From Micromonospora sp. MA102 (GTDB lineage: Bacteria; Actinomycetota; Actinomycetes; Mycobacteriales; Micromonosporaceae): 64,000 nt of DNA. The first letter of the stretch is position 1; the number at the start of each line of letters is the position of its first letter. A program made the position numbers and the translations under genes. This document shows positions 43,316-56,440 of the stretch, piece after piece. Location of the stretch: positions 62,001 to 126,000 of the forward strand of contig NZ_JAMWEG010000005.1 of NCBI RefSeq assembly GCF_025460765.1, read 5' to 3'. The notes beneath the pieces are model-generated. The model saw only the letters and a program-made list of their open reading frames with translations, had not been told where the DNA came from and did not search any database.

Positions 43316-43538
43316 TGAAGCTCCTCCGCCTCGTCTGTCACGGGTTCCGGCATCCGTTCAGCGGTACGGAGGGTGATGCACGTCCGTTCAGGTCGATCGC
43401 GGCTCCGCGCGACATCTCCACGCAGCGTAGGGATTGCGGCCATTGGCGCTACTCTCCGCTCACGTCGTGCGTGGTTCTCCGAGATCTTGGCGCGTTACCG
43501 TCCGCCACGAACGGCAGCTCTCCAAGATCAGGCGCCAG
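43316..43538. other. intergenic region upstream of the secreted protein gene
   Basis: No gene is supported. It should hold the promoter of the minus-strand secreted protein gene. An 8-bp inverted repeat, GATCTTGG (43483-43490) and CCAAGATC (43522-43529), has a 31-nt loop. It merges into the heptamer array. Confidence 0.45.
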
Positions 43539-43692
43539 GCAGCGAACGACGAACGGCATGCAGCGACCACCGACTAGCAAGCAGCGATCAGCGACTAGCG
43601 ACCAGCGACCGGCGAGCAGCGACCAGCGACCGGCGAGCAGCGACCAGCGACCAGCGAGCGGCAAGCGACAAGCAGTGAGCGGCGAGCAGCGC
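43539..43692. repeat. 22 tandem degenerate heptamers
   Basis: The stretch reads as 22 consecutive 7-bp units in phase (154 bp). Consensus units are GCAGCGA, CCAGCGA and CCGGCGA; the central 10 units (43581-43657) are the most regular. Nothing is coded. It ends 25 bp before the glgB stop codon region, between glgB and the promoter of the secreted repeat protein. Confidence 0.85.
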
Positions 43693-43716
43693 GAAGGCGG
43701 CAGCGGTGGCCAGGTC

Positions 43717-47909
<4,193 letters not shown>

Positions 47910-47947
47910 CGGTTCAACCTACTGCCCGAGATCGCTTCGCGCTCAAG

Positions 47948-49156
47948 TCAGCCGGCGGCGCCCACCGACCGGTACACCTCCAGCGTCCGCTGGGCGATCG
48001 TGTCCCAGGAGAAGTGGTCGACGGCCCGGCGGCGGCCGGCCAGACCGAACTCCGCGGCGCGCTTCTCGTCGGCCAGCAGGCCGTTGATGGTCGCCGCCAG
48101 GTCGGCCACGAACCGCTCCGGGTCCAGCGGCCGGCCGCTGCCGTCGCCGGCCTGCTCGATGGGGACGAGCAGCCCGGTCTCGCCGTCGGCGACCACCTCG
48201 GGGATGCCGCCGGTGGCGGTGGCCACCACGGCCGTCTCGCAGGCCATGGCCTCCAGGTTGACGATGCCCATCGGCTCGTAGACGGACGGGCAGACGAAGA
48301 TCGTGGCGTGGGTGAGCACCTGGATCACCTCGTGCTTGGGCAGCATCTCGGCGATCCAGACCACGCCCGAGCGGCCGGCCCGCAGCTCGGCGACCAGGCC
48401 CTCCACCTCGGCGGCGATCTCCGGTGTGTCGGGGGCGCCGGCCAGCAGCACGAGCTGGGTGTCGGCGGGCAGCTCCCGGGCCGCCCGCAGCAGGTACGGC
48501 AGGCCCTTCTGCCGGGTGATCCGGCCCACGTAGACCACGCTGGGCCGGGTCGGGTCGATGCCCAGCCGCTCCACCACGTCGGTGCCCGGGTCCGGGGTGT
48601 ACTGCGCCGTGTCGATGCCGTTGTGGACGACGCGCACCTTGTCGGGGTTGACCTCCGGGTACGCGGTCAGCACGTCCCGCCGCATGCCGTCGCTCACCGC
48701 GACGATCGCATCGGCCGCCTCGAACGCGACCCGCTCGCACCACGACGAGAGCGCGTAACCGCCGCCGAGCTGCTCGGCCTTCCACGGGCGCAGCGGCTCC
48801 AGGCTGTGCGCGGTCACCACGTGCGGCACGCCGTGCAGCAGCTTCGCGGTGTGCCCGGCCAGGTTGGCGTACCAGGTGTGGCTGTGCACCACGTCGGCGC
48901 CCGCGGTGCCGGCGGCCATCTCCAGGTCGACGCCCATGGTGCGCAGCGCGGCGTTCGCGCCGGCCAGCGCCGCGGGCTCGGCGTACGCGGTGACGCCCGG
49001 CTCGTCTCGGGGCGCGCCGAAGCAGTGCACCCGCACGTCGGCGAGGCGGCGCAGCTCGCGCGCGAGGTACTCGACGTGCACCCCGGCGCCGCCGTAGACC
49101 TCCGGCGGGTACTCCCGGGTGAGCAGGTCGACGCGCAGCCGTGCGGAATCGCTCAT
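47948..49156 (-). CDS. glgM: GT4 glucosyltransferase GlgM/GlgA of the actinobacterial type (maltose-1-phosphate synthase)
   Basis: The product is 402 aa, much shorter than classical GT5 GlgA and typical of the actinobacterial GT4 enzyme. It opens with RVDLLTREYPPEVYGGAGVHVEYLARELR, then HSHTWYANLAGH, the C-lobe VVYVGRITRQKGLPYLLRA, and the EX7E region SVYEPMGIVNLEAMACETAVVATATGGIPEVV. The mycobacterial homologue joins ADP-glucose to glucose-1-phosphate to give maltose-1-phosphate. ATG 49156 was chosen because TAGGGT (minus strand 49169-49164) lies 7 nt upstream, giving a leaderless mRNA. It is divergent from glgC and 38 nt ahead of glgE. Confidence 0.9.
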   Translation of the reverse strand: MSDSARLRVDLLTREYPPEVYGGAGVHVEYLARELRRLADVRVHCFGAPRDEPGVTAYAEPAALAGANAALRTMGVDLEMAAGTAGADVVHSHTWYANLAGHTAKLLHGVPHVVTAHSLEPLRPWKAEQLGGGYALSSWCERVAFEAADAIVAVSDGMRRDVLTAYPEVNPDKVRVVHNGIDTAQYTPDPGTDVVERLGIDPTRPSVVYVGRITRQKGLPYLLRAARELPADTQLVLLAGAPDTPEIAAEVEGLVAELRAGRSGVVWIAEMLPKHEVIQVLTHATIFVCPSVYEPMGIVNLEAMACETAVVATATGGIPEVVADGETGLLVPIEQAGDGSGRPLDPERFVADLAATINGLLADEKRAAEFGLAGRRRAVDHFSWDTIAQRTLEVYRSVGAAG

Positions 49157-49239
49157 GACCGGCACCCTAGCGCGCTTTCCAGCCCGGCACCGGGTGCGGA
49201 AACGTGCCCGTACGAGTGGTGAAGTCGGTGCGGTATGGA

Positions 49240-49245
49240 TAGCGT
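49240..49245 (+). promoter_or_regulatory. -10-like hexamer of glgC (leaderless)
   Basis: TAGCGT lies 6 nt before the glgC ATG, with no Shine-Dalgarno sequence between. The divergent glgM start has TAGGGT in the mirror position (49169-49164). The two promoters thus share a 95-bp region, which allows joint control. Confidence 0.55.
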
Positions 49246-49251
49246 CTGAGC

Positions 49252-50484
49252 ATGGCTGCCAAGGTGCTCGCGATCGTCCTTGCCGGCGGGGAGGGCAAGC
49301 GCCTCATGCCCCTCACCACCGACCGGGCGAAGCCCGCCGTCCCCTTCGGCGGGATGTACCGCATGGTCGACTTCGTCCTCTCCAACCTGGCGAACGCCGG
49401 CTATCTCAAGATCGTCGTGCTGACCCAGTACAAGTCCCACTCGCTGGACCGCCACATCACCCAGACCTGGCGGATGTCGACGATGCTCGGCAACTACGTC
49501 ACCCCGGTGCCGGCGCAGCAGCGCCGCGGCCCGTGGTGGTTCGCCGGTTCGGCCGACGCGATCTACCAGAGCTTCAACCTCATCAACGACGAGCAGCCCG
49601 ACCACGTGATCGTCTTCGGCGCCGACCACATCTACCGGATGGACCCGCGGCAGATGGTCGAGGACCACATCGCCTCCGGCGCGGCGGTCACCGTGGCCGG
49701 CATCCGGCAGCCCCTGTCGATGGCCGACCAGTTCGGCGTCATCGAGGTCGGCGAGGACGGCCGGCGGATCCGCGCGTTCCGCGAGAAGCCCACCGACGCG
49801 GTGGGTCTGCCCGACGCGCCCGACCAGATCTACGCCTCGATGGGCAACTACGTCTTCAGCACCAAGGCACTCTGCGAGGCGGTCGAGCGCGACGCCGAGG
49901 ACAAGACCAGCAAGCACGACATGGGCGGCAGCATCATCCCCATGCTGGTCGAGCGCGGCGAGGCCAACGTCTACGACTTCAAGGACAACGAGGTGCCGGG
50001 CAGCACCGACCGGGACCGCGGCTACTGGCGGGACGTCGGGACGCTCGACTCCTTCTACGACGCCCACATGGACCTCATCAACGTCCACCCGGTGTTCAAC
50101 CTCTACAACTTCGACTGGCCGATCTACAGCAACCAGCCGCCGTACCCGCCGGCCAAGTTCGTGCACGCCTGGGGCGAACGGGTCGGCCGCGCGGTCAGCT
50201 CCATGGTGTCGCCCGGCTCGGTGATCTCCGGCTCGCTGGTGGAGAACTCGATCGTCTCGCCGAAGGTGAAGGTGCACTCCTGGGCGCACGTCGACGGCGC
50301 GGTGCTCATGGAGGGTGTCGAGATCGGCCGGCACGCGGTGGTCCGGCGCGCGATCCTGGACAAGAACGTCTACGTTCCGGAGGGCGCCGAGATCGGCGTC
50401 GACCTGGAGAAGGACCGCCAGCGGTACACCGTCTCCGACAACGGCATCGTCGTCATCGGCAAGGGCCAGCGCGTCGAAGCCTGA
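49252..50484 (+). CDS. glgC: glucose-1-phosphate adenylyltransferase
   Basis: The product is 410 aa. The nucleotidyltransferase domain carries [70 protein letters not shown] and FREKP; the C-terminal left-handed beta-helix starts near 300 ([21 protein letters not shown]). It makes ADP-glucose from glucose-1-phosphate and ATP, the committed step before GlgM. It is followed by pgm after 31 nt, so the precursor genes form one operon. Confidence 0.97.
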   Translation: MAAKVLAIVLAGGEGKRLMPLTTDRAKPAVPFGGMYRMVDFVLSNLANAGYLKIVVLTQYKSHSLDRHITQTWRMSTMLGNYVTPVPAQQRRGPWWFAGSADAIYQSFNLINDEQPDHVIVFGADHIYRMDPRQMVEDHIASGAAVTVAGIRQPLSMADQFGVIEVGEDGRRIRAFREKPTDAVGLPDAPDQIYASMGNYVFSTKALCEAVERDAEDKTSKHDMGGSIIPMLVERGEANVYDFKDNEVPGSTDRDRGYWRDVGTLDSFYDAHMDLINVHPVFNLYNFDWPIYSNQPPYPPAKFVHAWGERVGRAVSSMVSPGSVISGSLVENSIVSPKVKVHSWAHVDGAVLMEGVEIGRHAVVRRAILDKNVYVPEGAEIGVDLEKDRQRYTVSDNGIVVIGKGQRVEA

Positions 50485-50515
50485 TCCACCCGCACCGTCC
50501 CAGGAGGTTCCCACC

Positions 50516-52155
<1,640 letters not shown>

Positions 52156-52159
<4 letters not shown>

Positions 52160-52172
52160 CCGGACCGGTCAG
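52156..52172. terminator. palindrome containing both convergent stop codons
   Basis: CTGACCGG (52156-52163) and CCGGTCAG (52165-52172) are perfect inverted arms around one A. The TGA of pgm (52157-52159) and the TGA of the NAD kinase gene (52171-52169) are both inside it. It is short for a terminator but is the only candidate in the 9-bp gap. Confidence 0.45.
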
Positions 52173-53092
52173 CAGGGCGGTTCCAGCTCCCGCTGGTCGC
52201 GCTCGCGCCGCAGCTCCTCGGGGAGGAGCTCGCGGAGCTGGTCGGGCAGGAACGGCAGGTCGAGCAGGCTCAGCTTCAACTGGTTGCGCTCCTGGTAGCG
52301 CTTCGGGTCGAAGCGGACCACCAGGCCGGCGTTCCGCCGGTAGCGGATCTCCACCGCCCCCTCGGTCGCCGCCTCCTTGATCACCAGCCCGTCCATCTCG
52401 ACGGCGACCGCCGCCGAGTGCGGCTGGAGGTCCAGCCGGATGCCCTCCTCCGGGGCGAGCACCACCGCCCGGGAGATGCCCGCCATCGGCGCCGACGGGG
52501 TCACCACCACGGCGTCCGCCGCCGGCGAGATCAGCGGACCACCCGCCGCGTAGCTGTACGCGGTCGAGCCGGTCGGCGTGCTGACCACCAGCGCGTCGCA
52601 GCGGTAGTAGCCGTACCGCTGCCCGTCCACCGCCAGGCTGGCCGTGACGAACCCGGAGCCCGGCTGGCGGACCAGGGCGATGTCGTTGAAGGCCACCACG
52701 TCGTCGCCGCACACGTCGCAGGCGAGGCAGGCGTGCGACTCGACGGTGAAGTCCTTCGCCGCGAGCCGGCTCAGCGCGTTCGGCAGGTCCGGCGGCTCCA
52801 CCTCCACGAGGAAGCCGAGCCGGCCCAGGTGCACGCCGAGCACCGGCTTCGGGTCGCGCACCGCCATGCGCAGCGCGCCCAACATGGTCCCGTCGCCGCC
52901 GATGCTGATCAGCGCGTCCGCCCGGACGGCCAGCTCGTCGGCGGGAACCGGCTCGACGCAGGACGGCACCCGGTGCTCGTCCTCGCTCCGGACCAGCAGC
53001 GTCTTGCGGTGGCCCGACGCCCACCGCTCGATGATCCCGACCACCTCGGAGACGTCCCGGGTGGGGTGCAACACCAGACCCAGCCCCGCCAC
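52169..53092 (-). CDS. nadK: NAD kinase
   Basis: The product is 307 aa from GTG 53092. It has the catalytic GGDGTML motif (Asp67), the FNDIALVRQP variant of the NE motif, and STPTGSTAYSYAAGGPLISP, all NAD kinase hallmarks. It phosphorylates NAD to NADP. The N-terminus (MAGLGLVLHPTRDVSEVVGII) matches the actinobacterial type. It follows the last glycosyltransferase gene of the exopolysaccharide operon by 9 nt, an odd place; many actinomycetes have another NAD kinase near recN, which would make this a second copy, but that cannot be checked here. Confidence 0.93.
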   Translation of the reverse strand: MAGLGLVLHPTRDVSEVVGIIERWASGHRKTLLVRSEDEHRVPSCVEPVPADELAVRADALISIGGDGTMLGALRMAVRDPKPVLGVHLGRLGFLVEVEPPDLPNALSRLAAKDFTVESHACLACDVCGDDVVAFNDIALVRQPGSGFVTASLAVDGQRYGYYRCDALVVSTPTGSTAYSYAAGGPLISPAADAVVVTPSAPMAGISRAVVLAPEEGIRLDLQPHSAAVAVEMDGLVIKEAATEGAVEIRYRRNAGLVVRFDPKRYQERNQLKLSLLDLPFLPDQLRELLPEELRRERDQRELEPPC

Positions 53093-53101
53093 CCGTACAG
53101 C

Positions 53102-54340
53102 TCACCACATCCCAGGTCGGTCGGCGTGGTGTACGGGCGGGCAGGCCGGCATGGAGACTGACGCCGGCCTGCCCGATGGCATCTCGGGGATCAGCCGGTA
53201 CAGCCCCCGCATCACCTCGACCTGGCGCGACCACAGCTCGGAGTTCTCGATGAAGGACCGGTTGCGCTGCTGCTCCTCGGGTGAAAGCGGCCCGGCGGTG
53301 CGCAGCCGGTCGGCGAGTCGGTCGGCCAGCGGCTCGCCGAGCAGTTCGGCGACCAGCCCGTCGGCGATCATCTCCCGATACGGCGGTAGATCGGCCAGGA
53401 GCAGCCGGCATCCCGCCAGGGCCGCCTCCAGCACGGCCGAGCTGCGCTGGTCCCAGCTCGGCGTCGAGACGGCGACGTCCGAGGCGCGCATCAGCCGGAA
53501 CACGTCGGCCGGTGGCAGCGTCCGGTCGACCAGGGTGATCCGGCCCGGCAGCGCGGCCACCGCCGCCCTGACCCGGCTCAGGCACTCGGCCCGTGCCGAA
53601 GCCGCCGCCGCGTCGGCCGGCTCGTGTCCGGCGAGGACGATCAGGTGCAGGTCCGGCTGGTCGGCTGCGGTGACGGCGTAGGCCCGCAGGATCTCGTCGG
53701 TCCGGTAGACCTGACCGGCGCCCCGCATCGAAAGGACCACGCGCGCGTCCGGCGGTACACCCAGGCCCGCCCGCACCGCCGCCGGGTTCACCGAATCCCG
53801 CATCCGCAGGAAATCGTCGTCCACACCCCAGGACACCGTGACCGTCCGGCTCGCCGGAACCCCATAAGTGTCGACCACCTCCCGGGTGACGGACCGGGAG
53901 GTGGGCACCACCAGGGCGGCTCGCCGCAGCGCGCTCCGGGCCACCTGGGCGCGCCACCGGGACCGCGCGGCGAACCGCAGCTCGCTGCCCCAGGGCGTGA
54001 CGACCCGAGCGGTGGCCCGGGGGACCGCCAGGGAGAGCAACCCGGCCCGCCCCACCGAGTGGACGTGGACGACGTCCGGAGCGATCCGGCGGATCTCCCG
54101 ACGCAGCCACCGGGCGGTGCGCAGCATCCGCCAGACCCGCCCGGCCGGGCCACCGAACCGGTCCACCGTGCCGGGGCTGCGGATGTCGACCTCCGGCAAC
54201 GGATCGGCCGGCAACCACGTGGTGACCACCACCCGGTGACCCCGGGCGGCCAGGGCGCTGGCCCAGCGGCGCACGTGCACGGACTGCCCGGCGCCGAGCA
54301 GCACGACCGTACGTGGTTCGCCCGCCCCCCGGTCAGCCAC
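53102..54340 (-). CDS. GT4 family glycosyltransferase
   Basis: The product is 412 aa; the GTG start overlaps the end of the epimerase gene by 8 nt. The N-lobe begins TVVLLGAGQSVHVRRWASALAARGH and has VVHVHSVGRAG and VTPWGSEL. The C-lobe has VVLSMRGAGQVYRTDEILRAY and the conserved STPSWDQRSSAVLEAALAGCRLLLAD with the EX7E-type glutamate. The segment WGVDDD fits nucleotide-sugar GT4 enzymes of EPS loci. It is soluble and probably acts at the inner membrane face on a lipid-linked repeat unit. Sugar unknown. Confidence 0.86.
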   Translation of the reverse strand: MADRGAGEPRTVVLLGAGQSVHVRRWASALAARGHRVVVTTWLPADPLPEVDIRSPGTVDRFGGPAGRVWRMLRTARWLRREIRRIAPDVVHVHSVGRAGLLSLAVPRATARVVTPWGSELRFAARSRWRAQVARSALRRAALVVPTSRSVTREVVDTYGVPASRTVTVSWGVDDDFLRMRDSVNPAAVRAGLGVPPDARVVLSMRGAGQVYRTDEILRAYAVTAADQPDLHLIVLAGHEPADAAAASARAECLSRVRAAVAALPGRITLVDRTLPPADVFRLMRASDVAVSTPSWDQRSSAVLEAALAGCRLLLADLPPYREMIADGLVAELLGEPLADRLADRLRTAGPLSPEEQQRNRSFIENSELWSRQVEVMRGLYRLIPEMPSGRPASVSMPACPPVHHADRPGMW

Positions 54341-55247
54341 GCTGATGCCTCCAGATCCCGGTGGCCTTGACCAGCCGCGCCCGCAACCGGTGTCGTGGGT
54401 TCCGCAGCGTCCGGGCCCAGCGCGTCGACATGTCGGTGAACGCCGGGGTCGCGGTCAGCCGGCCCAACGCCGACAGCAGGGCGACGTGCAGCGCGTGGTA
54501 GTTGACCGTCGCCGGCCACGGCCAGCGCAGGTCGTAGCGGGACCAGTACCCGAGGTCGAACTGGGGCAGTTCCTCGGCGAGCCGGGCCTGGGCGGCCAGG
54601 TGTGCGGAGCCGCCCAGCCGGTGCTGGTGCTCGATCAGGCCGAAGAGCGCGAATACCGCACCGTTGAGGATGTGGTTCGCCGGCTCGGCCGGGCACTCCT
54701 CCAGGAACGGGCGACCGGTCCCGTCGTAGTGGGCGCAGCCGCCCGCGCTCGCGGGCCGTAGCAGCAGCTCGACGGCCCTGTCGGCGGCATCCAGGTAGGA
54801 GCGGTCCCCGGTGAGGTCGGCGGCCCGCAGCAGCACCGAGGTCGCCATGCCCTGGGCCATCCCGGAGTACCAGCCGGCCGCAACGCCGTACCGAGGTGCC
54901 GGCACCGGGTAGCGCCAACCACCGGAGCGGTCCTGGTGCGCGCGGAGCCAGGCCGCCTGGGTGAGCAGCGGACCATCCGCCCGCGGCTCGGGCCGCCGTG
55001 CGGCGACCACCCGGTTGTGCCGGCCGAGCGCGTACAGGCACATCGAGACCGGATTCGGGTACCAGCCGCCGTCCGGGCGTGCCGCCTGCACGACCCCAGC
55101 CGGATCCAGCCGTGTGCCGTGCGGCAGGTGGTCCCAGAACAACGGGTACGGTCCGCGTCCGTCGGGCCGGGCATCGGCGGCCACCGGGTAGTCACGGACC
55201 TGCAGGTCGCGCAGTCCGTGGGCGACGAGGGTCCGCAGCCCGGTCAT
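54333..55247 (-). CDS. D-glucuronyl C5-epimerase-like protein
   Basis: The product is 304 aa, starting in an ATGA overlap. It matches the C-terminal (alpha/alpha) domain of heparan-type C5-epimerases: PVSMCLYALGRHN, GGWRYPVPAPRYGVAAGWYSGMAQGMATSVLLRAADLTGDRSYLDAADRAVELL, and ANHILNGAVFALFGLIEH. It lacks a signal peptide, so it would act inside the cell or on lipid-linked units, unlike animal enzymes in the Golgi. Eukaryotic enzymes turn glucuronate into iduronate within a polymer. A role in making iduronate here is an inference from domain and context. Confidence 0.8.
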   Translation of the reverse strand: MTGLRTLVAHGLRDLQVRDYPVAADARPDGRGPYPLFWDHLPHGTRLDPAGVVQAARPDGGWYPNPVSMCLYALGRHNRVVAARRPEPRADGPLLTQAAWLRAHQDRSGGWRYPVPAPRYGVAAGWYSGMAQGMATSVLLRAADLTGDRSYLDAADRAVELLLRPASAGGCAHYDGTGRPFLEECPAEPANHILNGAVFALFGLIEHQHRLGGSAHLAAQARLAEELPQFDLGYWSRYDLRWPWPATVNYHALHVALLSALGRLTATPAFTDMSTRWARTLRNPRHRLRARLVKATGIWRHQRG

Positions 55248-56440
55248 CGGCCGGCCCTCGCCCACCCGGCGAGTGCGGACCGGTAGATGTTCTCCACCTG
55301 GGCCACGGTCTGGGAGATGTCGAACTGGGCCAGGCAGCGGGTGCGGCCGAGCCGCCCCATCTGCCGCCGCCGATCCGGGTTAGACAGCAGCTCGGCCACC
55401 GCGGCGGCCAGGGCGTGCGGGTCGGCTGGTGGCACGAGAAGGCCGGTCTCGCCATGCTGCACCGTGTCCGGCAGCCCGCCGACGTTGCTGGCCACCGCGC
55501 CCTTCTCCATCAGCAGCGCCTCCACCATCGCGTAGCACGCGGATTCCTCCAGGGACGGGCTGACCAGCACGTCCAGACCCGCGATGACGTGCTGCTTGTC
55601 GGCCCGGTGGCCGGTGAAGTGCACCCTGCCTTCCACGCCCCGCCGCCGGGCCCGTTCCTCGAGCGACCGCCGGTACGCCCCATCGCCCACCAGCTGGTCG
55701 CCGATCACGAAGACGTGCACGTCGGGCACCCGGGACAGCAGTTCCGGCACCGCGTCGATGAGCACCTCGTGCCCCTTCACCCCCACCTCGCGGTACGCCC
55801 GAATTCGGCTCGGGTACATGTGCGCCACCATCCCGACGGTCGGGGTGTCCGCAGCCAGCCCGAACTCCTTGCGGAACGGCTCCCCGGAGGCGGTCGGGTC
55901 GAGTGCGTGCACGTCGCAGCCGTAGTAGCTGACCGCGACCTCCCGCGCCCCGAAGGTCCGGTAGCGCTCGGCGAACGCGCGGCACGAGGTGATCAGCACG
56001 TCGGCACGGGAGAGCGTCGTCACGTCGATCCGGCGCAGCCACGGGCTGTGCAGATGGATCATGCCGGTGACTTGGTTGACGTGCAGTGGCCGGCCGGCGA
56101 GCAGGCTGGCCACCCGGCAGGCGACATTGGCCTTGAGCAGGTGGGCGTGCACCACGTCGGGCCGGAACTGTCGGATCAGCCGGACGAGCCGCAGCTCGGC
56201 TGCGGCGACCCGGGGCAGCTTGTGCGGGTGCCAGCCGGCGAGCGGGACCATCCGCAGCGGTACGCGCGCCTGCCGGAGCCGGGTGGCGAGCGGACCCTCG
56301 CCGGGCACCACGGCCAGCACGTCGTGCCCGCGGTCGCGCAGCCCGGTTACCTGGTCGAGGAACCAGTCACCTCCGGTGGGCGTGGTGGTGACCTGGAGGA
56401 TGCGCAGGGGCCGGTCGTCGGCCGATGCTCGGGTCGTCAT
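55244..56440 (-). CDS. GT4 family glycosyltransferase
   Basis: The product is 398 aa from ATG 56440, in an ATGA overlap with the flippase/polymerase gene. It begins LRILQVTTTPTGGDWFLDQVTGLRDRGHDVLAVVPGEG, has DVVHAHLLKANV, SCRAFAERYRTFG, and a C-lobe with GMVAHMYPSR, FTGHRADKQHVIAGLDVLVSPSLEESACYAMVEALLMEKGAVASNVGGLPDTV. It closely follows the GT4 enzymes of Wzy-type exopolysaccharide loci. The next gene overlaps by 4 nt. Donor unknown. Confidence 0.9.
   Translation of the reverse strand: MTTRASADDRPLRILQVTTTPTGGDWFLDQVTGLRDRGHDVLAVVPGEGPLATRLRQARVPLRMVPLAGWHPHKLPRVAAAELRLVRLIRQFRPDVVHAHLLKANVACRVASLLAGRPLHVNQVTGMIHLHSPWLRRIDVTTLSRADVLITSCRAFAERYRTFGAREVAVSYYGCDVHALDPTASGEPFRKEFGLAADTPTVGMVAHMYPSRIRAYREVGVKGHEVLIDAVPELLSRVPDVHVFVIGDQLVGDGAYRRSLEERARRRGVEGRVHFTGHRADKQHVIAGLDVLVSPSLEESACYAMVEALLMEKGAVASNVGGLPDTVQHGETGLLVPPADPHALAAAVAELLSNPDRRRQMGRLGRTRCLAQFDISQTVAQVENIYRSALAGWARAGR

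Noticed and set aside
43449..43664. Minus-strand 71-codon open frame with a repeated AGRWSLL peptide
   Set aside because: The peptide repeat is only the translation of the heptamer array; there is no ribosome binding site.
43539..43692. Possible CRISPR array
   Set aside because: The period is 7 bp with no spacers between units, and no cas gene is near. It is a simple tandem repeat.
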